DNA of 64,000 nucleotides from Auanema rhodensis (taxonomy: Eukaryota; Nematoda; Chromadorea; Rhabditida; Rhabditidae): contig OZ059898.1 of the NCBI GenBank assembly GCA_964057225.1, forward strand, positions 7,998,001-8,062,000, given 5' to 3'. The position numbers were made by a program, and so were the translations under genes. The notes under the pieces are model-generated. The model made no database searches and had not been told where the DNA came from. It worked only from the letters and a program-made list of their open reading frames with translations. This document shows, piece by piece, positions 25,151 through 36,811 of the stretch. Numbering within the stretch: the stretch's first letter is position 1; each line of letters starts with the position of its first letter.

Positions 25151-25846
25151 ATAATTGCTCTAATTTTTAGAACAATCAAGAATATCAAAAGACATATTCA
25201 TTGTAAAAATTAATTTTAACTGTTATGTAGAAACTGTACATTGTTGTTTTAAATTATCAAAAGCCAAGAGCACATATCATGAGTCAATGCTTTTTGCATG
25301 CCCTTAATTATATTCTCAAAAAATTATTAATTCATAATATTATTGAATGAATAAACATAAAACATATAAATATTGTTCATATTCATAGAACAATAATGGA
25401 TGCTAGTTTATGATTATTTGTCTTATATTCAAAATACAAAAAAATTATAAACGTAAGAAGTTTCATATTAAGGTCAACGGTTTACAGCTAATACTAGAAA
25501 TTTTTCATAGCACAACCTTGGGAAACAATTTCAAAACACAATTTTATATTGAAATTCAGTTGTTACTTATATTGTATTTTTTGAAAAAGATTGAACAAAA
25601 GTATATGCAATCAAAATTAAATACTATATCTTCATAAAACGTATATTATTTTTAATGTTTAAATGAGTTTAGCGTGTACGTAGACGTGGTGAAGTTTCTC
25701 TGCTTACGACCGAAGACACGTTGCAATGCGCATTTTATCTTTTCACAATTATTGCTCAAATATGGTTGCACATTTTGACGTATATAAAAGAAATAAAGCT
25801 TTTTTTAAATTATAATGCATAAGTTGAATTTTTCTCATTTTTGAAG
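25151..25846. other. Intergenic spacer
   Basis: A+T-rich sequence between the CRAL-TRIO gene and ZMAT2. I see no gene in it. A TTTTTGAAG acceptor-like site abuts the ZMAT2 ATG. Confidence 0.5.
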
Positions 25847-26710
25847 ATGTCATTTTACGAGAAGCAAGGGTCATCAGCTCAAGTTTCCGATGGGCGAAGG
25901 AAATGGGACGAGGTATGACAACAATTTTGTTCGCTTTAAATTGATATATTTTTAGGCTGAATATGAAAGAAGAGCGAAAGAAAGACTTGCAGAAGCAGCG
26001 GACGCAGAAGCTAAAAAGCTAGGAATTGCGAAGAAGGATGATGGTTTACCTCCAGTAAAAAAGAAGCAGTTGGAGTATCGTGATTTCAAGGTGAATATTT
26101 TTCATAATTAAATGTTTTTATTTTTTATTTTTAGCTTGATTTGGACTCAAAAGTTGGTAAAGCAGTTGTTATAAGCAAAACCACCCCTTCTGCTGAGTCT
26201 GGAGGATTCTATTGTGACATATGTGATTGTGTGATTAAAGATTCTCTAAATTTCCTTGACCATATGAACGGAAAAATGCATATTAAGTAATTGTTTCTTA
26301 TTTTATCGTATTATATTTTTATTCTTTAGAAACTTGGGAATGTCTATGAAAGTGAAAAGGAGCTCTTTAGAAGATGTTCAAGATAGATTTGCTTATAAAA
26401 AATGGGAAAGTATGTTATAGTCATAGAAAATATTAATAGAATTCAAAACTTTTTTAGAACAGCAAGAAAAAAGACAAAAGGAAAAGGAAGCAAGTAGTGA
26501 AGATATTGCTTTAGAGCAAGCCAAAATTAATGATGCTAAATTGGTTAGTATTTCAGTATTATTAAATCTTATAACATTAATGTTCAGAGTAAACAGGAAC
26601 GGAAGCGTAAGAGGGAAAAGGAAGAACTCGAAGAAGAAGCCGATGGACTAGATCCTGATATTCAGGCAATGATGGGAATTTCCGGATTCGGAACTTCTAA
26701 AAAGAAATAA
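25847..26710 (+). CDS. ZMAT2: ZMAT2/Snu23 spliceosomal zinc-finger protein
   Basis: Six exons join in phase: 25847-25912, 25956-26090, 26135-26286, 26330-26409, 26458-26543 and 26588-26710, giving 213 aa. The match to ZMAT2 is strong throughout: [17 protein letters not shown], the segment [20 protein letters not shown], a U1-type C2H2 finger ([19 protein letters not shown]-x2-C-x12-H-x5-H) followed by [13 protein letters not shown], a charged helix, and a C-terminus ending [13 protein letters not shown]. Snu23 is a U4/U6.U5 tri-snRNP and pre-B-complex factor near the 5' splice site and acts in the nucleus. OST3 starts 158 nt downstream on the same strand, a spacing compatible with an operon. 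Confidence 0.96.
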
Positions 26711-26868
26711 TTTAATTGTTTGTATATTGTTTGTGAATCATATTACTTATAACATGTTAGTACATTTTTTGATCTCAGATTTTCCTTATTTTTCTCAATG
26801 TTCAATCATTGAAATACCTCTAACTATGCGTTCTTATATTGATTTTTTATATTTATTTATTTTAATAG

Positions 26869-28127
26869 ATGGGTCGAATTGAGCTTTTGCTCTTCCTTGG
26901 CCTTTTTGGCTGCATTTTTGCTGCTCAACAGACCATTGATGAAAAGGTATGCCTTTTCAGAGATTCTGCTGTACTGGTTCGTTTCTTTTTAGGTTGGGTA
27001 TTTGCAAGATCTCATGTATCGACAGCCTGTGATGCGTTTGAATTTGGACCGCTGGAGAACCTATGTACGTGCTCAGCCAAGAAATTACTCCATGATTGTT
27101 ATGTTCACTGCTCTCTCACCAGGCGTTAACTGTCCTATTTGCAAGTATGTCTTTTTTTCTTGTCAATATACCCTTTTTCATTTTAAGGCCTGCTTATGAT
27201 GAGTTTGTAATTCTTGCTAATTCTCATCGTCATCAGCATCTTGATTTAAAAAGTGTTTATTTCGCTGTAGTAGATTACGAAGAAGCTCCACAAATTTTCC
27301 AACAGGTACGTCTTGTATATGATATAGAGTTCTATCTACTTCTCAGATGAATCTTAATACTGCACCAATCTTGTACCACTTTGGACCAAAACTTCAAGGA
27401 AAAAAGAAGCCTGAGAAGATGGATTTCCAAAGACATGGATTTGATGCTGAAGCACTTGCTAGATTTGTTGCTGATAACACCGACGTCAACGTAGGCATTA
27501 TTTATATTAATTTATTCTTATTTCAATTCAGATTCGTATAACTCGCCCACCCAACTATACTTTCACAATTGTCGCTATTTTCTTAGTAGTCCTTCTTGTC
27601 GGCTTAGTTTACCTTAAGAGAGACAGCTTAGAATTTGCTCAGAATAAGACTACTTGGGGATTAATCTGTGTTGTATGTTATATTACTATCAAACTTATTC
27701 GTTTTGTCCCATTTCAGACTGTTGTATTCATTTTTATGTCTGGACAAATGTGGAATCACATTCGTGGTCCACCTTTCGTTATGCCCAATCCCAATACCAA
27801 AGAGACTAGCTTTGTTCATGGATCTACCCAATATCAACTGGTTGCTGAGACTTATATTGTTGGAATTCTCTATGGAATTATTACCTTCGGTTTTGTTATG
27901 CTAAGTGATGCTGTAGGATCTGATGATAAGAATGAGAAGAAAAAACAAAAGCCACTTTTTAACTTCCAGGGACAGAGTAAGTTGATTTATGCATAATGAT
28001 TTCTAATATGTCAATTTCAGCAATGGTATATTTCGCTTTGGGCCTTGTAGCTATATTCTTCTCACTCCTCATTTCGATCTTCCGTAGCAAGTACCGTGGC
28101 TACCCTTACAGCTTCCTTTTCAGTTAA
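26869..28127 (+). CDS. OST3/OST6 (MAGT1/TUSC3) oligosaccharyltransferase subunit
   Basis: Seven exons (26869-26946, 26993-27144, 27188-27305, 27347-27490, 27532-27672, 27718-27976, 28021-28127) give 332 aa, the family's usual length. A signal peptide ([19 protein letters not shown]) precedes a lumenal thioredoxin-like domain whose active site reads CPICK, so the redox CxxC is retained. Four membrane segments follow ([18 protein letters not shown]; a segment through [46 protein letters not shown]). The conserved WNHIRGPPF motif sits between TM2 and TM3. The protein forms transient mixed disulfides with substrates to help STT3B-type glycosylation in the ER; MAGT1 has also been linked to magnesium transport. 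An ATTTTAATAG acceptor touches the ATG, as expected for a trans-spliced downstream operon gene. Confidence 0.95.
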
Positions 28128-28283
28128 AGGATTTGCGCTAATTATCTGTTGTTTTAGTCTTTATACTTATATCCACTCCCTAAGTCCTTTGTATCTTTAT
28201 GGGTTTCATTATTTAATAAATTATTTGCAATATTAAACATTAAATAAATAAAAATAGAAAGATATGATTAAGAGATCACTGGT

Positions 28284-29401
28284 TCAAGAGCCAAGAGCCA
28301 AAAAAACATTGAGAAGATCACGGTCACAACAATCAACGGGCCGTTCTCCTTCCGAGTTCTTTGCTTGTAAGTCAGCACCGCTAGTTATCAACAATTCTGC
28401 AAGATCCCGTCTTCCACATAGAGCAGCTGAAAATAGAATTTGTTTCTCTAAAGAAACAGTTAACATTTATACCGAAATGAAGGGGAGTATTTCCATCACC
28501 ATCAATAGAATTGACATCAGCACCAGCTTTCAATAAGTAAATAGCAGTACTTTCTAAGCCACCGTCTACAGCCCAATGTAACGCAGTTAACTGTAATAGA
28601 ACCTATGAAAACACCTATTAATGCTTTTTTTGAAACCTTCATATGACAATCTCGTGTGTTTAATAAATCCGGTCGTTCGTCTAGAAAGGCTTTTAGCTTC
28701 TCAGGTTTATCAGCTTTCACAGCAGCGAACCATTCTTCAACTTTTTTATCTGTCTCCATACTGAAAAAAAGTTTATTGTTTTCAACTACCAAAAAAACAG
28801 ACGTATTAGCAACCGAAGCATCTTCGTAAAGCATCATTTGACTTGGTCTATTACCAAATCCTTGAGTACTTTGAGTAGCATCTTCCGGATCAAAACCTTA
28901 CATATAATTAATTAAGTCGGTATATAATTCATTTAATACGCACCTACGTTCAGATCTTCCAGGCGTTGTATATATGCTTGCATAGATTCATATCTGCTCA
29001 TTCCTCTCTTCGTTGCCCATACATCAAATTTACTTCTGTTTTTAACATCCAAAAGTGATGGCCGTTTCGACGGATCTAACAAAAACAATAAAAATAATAT
29101 AGCATAAAATAACAAGTACCGGAATCTCCGCATGTTGCTTGTTTGTAAAACGCGTAAAATTCCAAAAGATTATTATTAGAAATTCTGCCCATGACTCTAG
29201 GCAAATATCCTGTCGCAGCATTAAAAATCTTTCTAATAGATTTACACTCTTCATCATCCTAAACAATATCTAACTTCAATACAACAATAAATTATAATTA
29301 ACCTCTATATAATTATCAGACTCGTCTTCATCCAATGCATGATTAGAAGAATCTGATTTAAACCATGATTTAACCCAACGAGGTATTACAACCGCAAACA
29401 T
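28284..29401 (-). CDS. ACBD6: ACBD6-like acyl-CoA-binding ankyrin-repeat protein
   Basis: Six exons (29303-29401, 29120-29258, 28944-29075, 28637-28896, 28473-28590, 28284-28426) give 296 aa; human ACBD6 has 282. After a short acidic N-terminus, residues about 34-120 form the acyl-CoA-binding domain, with L-x-FYAFYKQAT and the Lys/Trp-rich core SKFDVWATKRGMSRYESM. Residues about 190-280 hold ankyrin repeats (LTALHWAVDGGLESTAIYLL; GNTPLHFAALCGRRDLAELL; then GADLQAKNSEGERPVD). ACBD6 binds long-chain acyl-CoA and supports lipid and N-myristoylation metabolism. A 29-nt GT..AG segment near 28,760-28,790 is too short to be an intron and is read through in frame. The start codon lies 112 nt beyond the BolA stop, and a GGAATTTCAG acceptor immediately precedes the ATG, suggesting SL-type trans-splicing within an operon. 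Confidence 0.93.
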
Positions 29402-29513
29402 CTGAAATTCCAATTATGACCATTTCATCATTAACTATTGCTTTTTAAATCTATATTCGATATTAATTTTGTTGAAACAATCAAAACAAATAAAAACAAC
29501 AACAAGGAAAAAT

Positions 29514-29873
29514 TTATTGAGCGTTGCTAGATTGCATTGTTTCATATTTAGTTTGCGTATATGCGTTAATAGTAACAGCATGAATTTGAGGCATAATATC
29601 AGCAATAGCATCTTGAACTAATCTGAAACGATAAACTCAATTAACGTATAAAGTATAATTTTAAATGTTTCCTACCTATGACACTGAAGAACACGTTTTC
29701 CTTCAAATGCTTCAGAAACAACTAATATGCGGAATTTCGCTCCACATCCATCAGACTCATCCTCTACTTCCTGAATAAGATTAACAATTACTAATTTTTA
29801 TTTGAAAACCAACTAGATGAATAGGATTTAACTTCTGAAGTCTTTGCTTCACATCTTCCTCTGACACAACCAT
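29514..29873 (-). CDS. BolA family protein (BOLA2-like)
   Basis: Three exons (29814-29873, 29676-29770, 29514-29622) give 87 aa, typical of eukaryotic BolA proteins. Helix 1 (EEDVKQRLQKLNP) is followed by the strand HLEVEDESDG, a conserved Cys (GCGAKFRILVVS), the FEGKRVLQCHRLV signature with the invariant His used to ligate a [2Fe-2S] cluster with monothiol glutaredoxin, and the final IHAVTINAYT strand. BOLA2 partners GLRX3 in cytosolic Fe-S trafficking. The GCGA loop resembles BOLA3, so paralogue assignment is not certain. It lies between the eIF4H and ACBD6 genes on the same strand and forms a close pair with ACBD6. Confidence 0.93.
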
Positions 29874-30437
29874 CTCTATATTTAAATTTGTCAAACAAAC
29901 AATATAAAATATAATGTTAAAAAATAATTTTCGGAATATATCAATAATACTCTTCTCAATTTTATGTTTTAGTGATGTGTTGTACTTGTTTCAAAAAAGT
30001 CTTCAATCAACTTCACATTTAAAGGGTAAGAAACTTTTAAAAGATATAAATAATTTTAAATATATTTGTTGAATATAACTGACTTGAAAAAATATAATTT
30101 TAACGTACATATTTATTTAAATAAAACAAAACTAAAAACCAAATGGTCATACCTTCAACAAGATTTGGAAAATTAAAGTGAATGAGGTGGATGTGAGAGG
30201 ATATTGGTTTGAAAACTTTGTGAGCAAAGCTATTATTTGAGGTCAGAAATAAAAATGAGGTGAGCAAGTTGGAAATTTTTGAGTTAAAAGTAAACCAGAT
30301 GGTTAGAAATAACAAAACTTAAAAAAATGGTGTCCAATGGGATACATGTCTCGAACGATAAAGATATAACAAATCAACAACATCTGGGTATTGCACAATT
30401 TTGCGAATTACTCAGATTAACTTCTCATGTTTGCTAT
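29874..30437. other. Spacer between eIF4H and BolA genes, including the eIF4H 3' UTR
   Basis: No coding exon is supported. A short inverted repeat near 30385-30420 (ATCTGGGTA with TACTCAGAT, nine pairs including one G-T) lies just past the eIF4H stop and could be a 3' UTR hairpin. Confidence 0.45.
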
Positions 30438-31279
30438 TTAAGCTTGGAACAATTTGGCTCTTCTAGCAGCTTCTTCCTCAGCTTCTCTTTTCTTTTTGGC
30501 TTCTAGGGCAGCAGGATCAGTAGTAAGAGGTTTTAAGAACAAGCGAGGTCTTTCTGCATCGATGTTTGGGTCGTCAACAACATCCTCTGTAGACAAATTG
30601 CCTTACTAAACTAACCAAGACTTTAAATACCTTTGACACTGTTGCGCCTTCTATCGCTGCGACCATTTTGAGGCCGACCTCCACGGCCAACAACCTGGAA
30701 TCCTCCACCTCGACGATCTTCTATTAATATATTAATAGAGAAAACAAAAAAAAGAAGCTTACCTCCACCAGGAGGACCGCCACGGTTACCTCCACCACCT
30801 CCACGAGGACCGCCGCGATTGCCGCCACGTCCTCCACGTCCACCATTTCCACCACGGTCTTTAGTTGTAGCTAAATCAATGCGAAGAGTCCGGCCGGCAA
30901 ATTCCTAAAAATCAATAAATCAGGAAAGAACGAAATCAGTTACTTACAATACCGTTAATGCCAAGTAGGAGATTCAACTGTTCAGATGTTGTAACCTCGA
31001 CATATCCGAAACCTTTAAACTGATCAGTCTCTCTATCACGAACTAAACGAATTTCGCAACCGCCAATCTGAAAATAAAAGTTAATTTGAGAAAAAAATCC
31101 ATAACTTCAAACAGTACCTCTTCCTCTGAAAAATTACATCCACTGGAAAGAATATGCTCAACATCACCATGAGTGCAATCAAAGGGCAAGTTGCCAATAA
31201 AAGCCTATATACAAACATTTACAACCTGATTAAAGGCTACTCCTCATACCTTGAAGGGACCCGTTTCGGGAGATTCCAT
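30438..31279 (-). CDS. EIF4H: eIF4H-like RNA-binding translation factor
   Basis: Six exons (31250-31279, 31118-31204, 30948-31067, 30763-30904, 30631-30720, 30438-30586) give 205 aa, close to my memory of C. elegans DRR-2 (about 207). One RRM spans about residues 9-90: RNP2 is KAFIGNLPF and RNP1 is KGFGYVEV, with GRTLRIDLA closing the domain. An RGG-rich tail (clusters of RGG, GGNRGGP) follows, then PRLFLKPLT and a highly charged C-terminal helix (KKKREAEEEAARRAK). eIF4H stimulates the eIF4A helicase during cap-dependent scanning; DRR-2 affects lifespan under diet restriction in C. elegans. The 5' leader may be spliced and contain an upstream ORF ending 2 nt before this start. Confidence 0.93.
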
Positions 31280-31281
31280 TA

Positions 31282-31929
31282 TTAAACTTTAAGTTGGGTT
31301 AGAGCCTATAAAGAAAAAATTTAGCTTTATAAATTGTAAAATTTAAAACGATAATAATTTTGAAGATTGTTTTCATATATTGGTTAATATTCTTCAGAAA
31401 CATAATCAACATATTTGCTATTTGTTTAATGAATCAAGAACAGTAAGCGAAACATTGCTTTCAGTTCGTTAACCGTAAAATATTGTCCGTAACACGAGCA
31501 GACGTATGATTACGTATAAAAATAGATGTTATCTTCCAAATTAGATAAATGACCTGGATTACTTGATAATGTACAGGCAAACGCATTATTAAAAAATATC
31601 GAATGATTAAAAAATGTATTTCTGCTTGAAATATGAAGAAGGAAGGTTTGCTGCTCTGATAATATCCAAGGTTATGATTCATATTCAAGGTCAAATGTTT
31701 AGCTCTTATCTCTCTCCTTCTCACTCAAGAAAGATACAGCAAAATATACGAACAACTTATATAAGAGCTAGGATCCCCCTTTTTGATATGAATGTTGCTG
31801 AGTCAATTGCTTTACTTGCAATGTCCAATTAGGCAAGCGAGCCGGTACATATCGGCGGCCCTCATGAAATCGGATGCCAGAAGGCCGACAAACGTGTGAA
31901 GTTGAAAGGCGAAACATATTTGACACCAT
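31282..31929 (-). other. Putative spliced upstream ORF in the eIF4H leader
   Basis: A G+C-richer exon (31816-31929) encodes 38 codons beginning MVSNMFRLSTSH and ending LPNWTLQ, with a GTAAAG donor. Splicing in phase to a TTTATAG acceptor (exon from 31305) adds ALTQLKV and a stop at 31282-31284, two nucleotides before the eIF4H ATG. The peptide is basic and lacks acidic residues near its N-terminus, like a mitochondrial presequence. It could instead be the N-terminal exon of an unrelated small gene. Support is only splice-phase agreement and composition. Confidence 0.35.
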
Positions 31930-32844
31930 ATTTAGACTGAATTAGGAAGTGAGTTGACCTTTGGCCCTACTACAGACTAATAGCTCTACAAGTGAGAAAT
32001 GTATTCTTTATAACTGACAATAGTTCCCTGAGCTTTGTCATGAATAGAACAGGAAGTGCGATATACAGAAAAGAGAGAATTAGAGCTGAAAAGAAAAAAT
32101 CTTGTTTATTTATACAAGGTCAAGCTCAATATTATGTCTATTTTTCAGATTTTTATAACTACTAATTTTGTATAAGTAATTATTTATAGAGATTCGCAGT
32201 AGTATCGGCATTTATTTGTCAATACAATGATTGCTTAGCGTTTCTTACGATAGTTTTTTTTATTTTGTTCGTATTATATGATATTGTGAACTCACAACCA
32301 TATATTTATAAAATTAATTCCTTTTCTGTCTTTTATTACTTCCTTCTATACTCTGTGCTAACTAAGATAATCATATAAGTCAACAAGGGATACATATCTC
32401 ATTGATGGCTACACAATAGTACCAGTTTCTTTTTACGAAAAAAAAGTAATTTATAGAAATGAAAAACGTTGCTCTAAATATAAAAAAAGTTCAATGATGA
32501 ACTTGATAAATTTCGTCCACATATGTGCTTGCCCACAAAAAAAAGATGGAAGTATTAGCTAGAAATTGCTACCATCAAATTGAACATACATACTCGATGT
32601 GTCCTTATACCAACATCAGTTTTCTTGTTCTCCACGTCACTTTTCTAAATTCAGTTTTTTTTCCTCTTAGTCTTCTAATATGTCAGCGGTATCATCTACT
32701 TTCTTTTTATACACGAAAAGAAGTAATTTTCGCTTCCCTCGAATCATTAGTTCATCTTCTTCACATGACCTCCCTCTACAATGATGCTTCAACTATCACT
32801 TGCTCCCTCTTCCTCCCTCTACCGGAAATTATATTTCAATTTTG

Positions 32845-32908
32845 GAAAATTCTGTTTCAAATGTATTTTCGAAGCATGATGCGAAAATTCTGTTTCAAAT
32901 GTATTTTC
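32845..32908 (+). repeat. Direct repeat pair containing CTGTTTCA
   Basis: Two identical 26-bp copies lie at 32845-32870 and 32883-32908, offset by 38 bp. Each contains CTGTTTCA followed by AAATG. A third CTGTTTCA lies near 32978. Confidence 0.8.
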
Positions 32909-33110
32909 CATGCAGAGTTTTTTTTTCTTCTCAGCTTAAGATAGCGAAAATATCATATAATGATGGGTCACGTCGCTCTGTTTCATATAAAATCTCTAAT
33001 CCCGAAATTCGAAGCTGAGGCCAAATGCTTATCCGTATTGTCTGGAACTATAAGTTTAAATAGCCCATATCTCCAGTTACTAATCGTATATCCGACGTCC
33101 ACTATCTCAA

Positions 33111-33111
<1 letters not shown>

Positions 33112-33197
<86 letters not shown>
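33112..33197. repeat. (TA)n microsatellite, about 43 units
   Basis: Uninterrupted TA dinucleotide run. It generates a spurious Ile/Tyr open frame. Confidence 0.97.
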
Positions 33198-33203
<6 letters not shown>

Positions 33204-36200
33204 ATATTAAATTCTATATGCATATACGAGAATCATTCTACATTGCCATGTATTTGTTTTTGATTCGAATCCACATATATAACAATCGGCTTCTGGAATA
33301 GACGAGACAGGAAATCCGGACCAAACGAATCGACCCTTGTTCTGAGTACCGAGCAAAGAGCGTCTGGATCTGATTGATAAGTATTAAAAATTCAACGATT
33401 GGATGAATTTATAGTTCATAATATTAATAAAAATATCATATTTTTATAAAAATCTTATACTATATATAAAATTATTCAGTTTCACATTTATAAAGGTATT
33501 AATTTAATTATATATTTATTTAAGTATTTTCAATCAAATCAACTAATATTATTTCAAATTTTTACTCACAAATTTTCGATGAAATTTGACATTTTAGTAA
33601 TTAGCATATAGCCTCCTTATTCTGCTAACATATTACTCTACTCAAAATTCTCATAATTAGATATTTGCTTTCTCATGCAAAGCCTTATACAGCATGAAGT
33701 CTGATCTTATTTAAGTAAGTTTTCAAATATGGAACAGTTGTTCTCTTATTCCATTTTTCTATTCATATTTTCAATCGTCTACAATGTCATATTTCTTCAA
33801 GTAAATCTTTTCTGCTTTTAAGTTCAAAGCATAAAATTTCAAAAATTTACTATCTAACAAACCTATAATTAGAGTAAATGAGATAGATCAACTTGATACA
33901 TAAAGTTCCAGTGTTCTTTACTTATACTCAAATCCTTTCAGCATCGTTTGATCATTAATTAAAATTATGTTTTTTTTAAAGCTGTATAAACGATATATAT
34001 ATATTAATATATTCAAAAATATCTAAATGTTACCTATTCCCCAAATTTTTCTTTTTACTAAAATTAAAAGAAAATCTTAGTTATTGATGCTTTGTACAGA
34101 TCTACAGATACATATTTTGGTCTTATTATTCCTTCCTCCCCCCTCTTTTCAAACAAGTAAATATTTCTCAAATGTAAATTAAAATTTAACAAAAGACAGT
34201 TTTTTTAACATTTAATCAGTGTTCCTTTCATGCATATTTTCAAATAAAATATTATATGTAATGAAACCATATCTTTATTATTTAAGAAATTTGAACAATA
34301 AGCTTAATTAGAAAGAAATAATTGTATGGATCCATATTACAAAATAAAAGATAAAAAGATAAATTTAAGTTTATTATTTAGTTTTAAATGATAAGATATT
34401 TTTTTGAGTATCTTTATATCTATACAATTTCTTTCTTTGATCTCACAATACTTGATTAAGATGGTATTCAGATCCGACAAATATGCAGAGGAGATACTGT
34501 ATTTTTGAATAATTTATCCAAAAATAAACTATGTAATCAATCATTAAGATTATACCAAAACGTTTATCATAATTTGAATTTTAGATGAATGATGCTAAAT
34601 TTCATGTCTGTGTCTGTCTAGTTATTGTGGTTCTGTCTGAAGCTCCAAAACTGCCATTTCTTTTCTTTAATTCTACTTCATACCAAGACATACAACTGAT
34701 CCTGAATAGCATCAAAGAGATATTATGTGGTTGAAAGATAAATTAGAAAAAGATGCATGACGTGTTAATTTTGTTGAGAAATGGTAAGAAAAGAAAAAAA
34801 AGAAGAGGCGAAAAGCAGAAAATATGAAATATGGAAAAAAATCAAGGCATCTATGTTATGGTGCTTGATTTCTGAATATTTCTATACTATTTTAAAATAG
34901 TGTGAAGTGTAAAAACCTAAGTTGAGAGCAAGAATGAGCAGTGAAACATTTTCTATTTCCGGTCTTAGTTTGTTTCATCAGCTTTTTGACCCTTATTTGG
35001 TCTTCTACAAGTCAAAATTAGATCTTCTCAGACAGATGTTGTCTTGTAATTGTCTGAAACATTATTTCATACATATTTCGTAAAACACGTATATATAGTG
35101 TATAAGGATATTTAATTTATTTGAATAATTATAAAACTAAGCTTCAAATATGAAATACAACTAAATTCAAAATTAGATATGTATTAACTTTTTCTTTTTT
35201 TTTGCTTTTCATCATTTGCTTCCTCATAGAACATATGTTATTTTATCTTATTTTTTTTCATCAGTCCAATATCTGATACAACTTTCATTTTCTCTATAAT
35301 TTTTTTATAATTCTTTTGACAACAGTGAATGTTAAATTTCTTATTTCATTTGAAATTAATCAGATACTATATGCTTATACACATCATTTTCTACATATTT
35401 TTATAATTTATAATATACATATTAAGATATACATATGTACATATATGTATATATATATATAATATAATATAATATACATACTATATACATATATATAGTA
35501 TATTATTATATATTATTTGAACCTTTTCAGATTTAGTTTAGTTGTGTAAAAGTTGAAAAAATCTGATGTTATTCATCGAAACTTTCATCTTATATCAGAA
35601 GCTTAAAAATAATATTTTTCAAAATATTTAAGCAGTGATCAGAAAGAAAAAACCTATTGACCACCAGCATGTTGTATCCCTTAGATGGTTAATAAAATTA
35701 TTTTGATTCTTTTTCAGCATATAATCTGCCTGTGGCTTTTGCTATTGAGTAAAACCTTTCTAATAGCATTTTCATAATAGAAAACAGCATTTCATAACAT
35801 TTCAAGTCATTTATTTTAAAAATTTGTCATATGTTAGTTTAAGGTAAGTGCGAAGGCTTTTGAAAAAAAGTTGTAGTATAGTTTATATTATAGTTCAAGA
35901 TATGTCGATCCGAAATAAACTTCAAAACAAAGATTATTTAAGAATTCTTTGAGTATTTAAGAAAAAATTACTTGCTCATTGTTATTTGTAGAAATTGAAA
36001 AATGAAAATATTATATTTTAAATATCATTTGTGATTGTGAGAGACAAACTTAATTGAAAAGTTCATTTTTCGAAGCTCTGCTTTATGATACTACTATATC
36101 TTTTGAATTAGGAGTATCAATTTTAATCAACATGTAGAGATGAGAAGATGTTTTAGATCTCCAAAATCGAATTGTCTGACTCTCTCTCTCTTCAGGTGTA

Positions 36201-36239
36201 TGTATGGTTTATCCATTCTATTCATGCTCTCTTCTACAG

Positions 36240-36303
36240 CAATGTGAACCAGCCTTTCCGCCGTGGAGGCGGTCCTCCGGTGCTCTATCCGTTCCAAAAC
36301 TAA
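36240..36303 (+). CDS. Candidate orphan terminal exon in a G+C-rich island
   Basis: After a CTTCTACAG acceptor, one frame reads NVNQPFRRGGGPPVLYPFQN and then stops. Local G+C is far above the surroundings, and the island extends through about 36,530. No upstream exon was found, other frames (including a minus-strand one) are also open here, and the island may simply be the flp-15 promoter about 500 bp before its first exon. Confidence 0.25.
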
Positions 36304-36811
36304 GCTTTGAGCATGAGAGAGAGTAAGAGATAGAAAAAAGTGATAGAGAATAGCTGAGAGGCTGCAAGAGAGACAGAACGAATGAGAATGGATGGAGGAG
36401 GAGGAGGAGTAGGAGGAGGAGCAGAAGAGCTAAAGCCTGAAGGGTGGGCAGTTCTGATTTCTTATTTCCCAGCTTGTAAGCCTTACTGAACGGCAGCTTC
36501 TCCCTTTCTACGGCTAAAGTTTCATAAGCTTAATCAAGCTTTAAGCTATCATATATTTGGAAACCCTTTGCAATTTTCTCATAATAATTTTTATTAGACT
36601 TTCCAGAATATGATAATAGCATTTGTATATGAAAATACTCTCTCATTTTTGCTTATCTTTCTCTACTTCTTTATGTTATACTTCCTTTTCTTATTCTATA
36701 TATACACATATACTTTTTCAATTTACATACAATATGACGTGATTTATTCGTATCCAGAATATAGTTTTTACTCAATTTATAAATATTTTCTAGACAAGAA
36801 GTTCAACAGCA

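Larger units (their letters stand above)
31930..36239. other. Gene-poor, microsatellite-bearing intergenic region
   Basis: No recognised gene. Contains an 86-bp (TA)n run at 33112-33197, a 26-bp direct repeat pair at 32845-32870 and 32883-32908, and A+T palindromic runs around 35,430-35,515. One 49-codon frame at 34584-34733 begins with a hydrophobic segment but has no other support. Confidence 0.5.

Noticed and set aside
28760-28790. GT..AG segment in the ACBD6-like gene
   Set aside because: At 29 nt it is below the minimum intron size seen here, and the frame is open through it.
30220-30240. GTGAGCAAAG, matching the start of miR-87
   Set aside because: No 5' arm complementary to it was found upstream.
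32025-32046. TCCCTGAG, the lin-4 seed
   Set aside because: Neither flank can form a precursor stem.
32960-33301. 113-codon ORF made mainly of Ile-Tyr
   Set aside because: It is translation of a (TA)n microsatellite.
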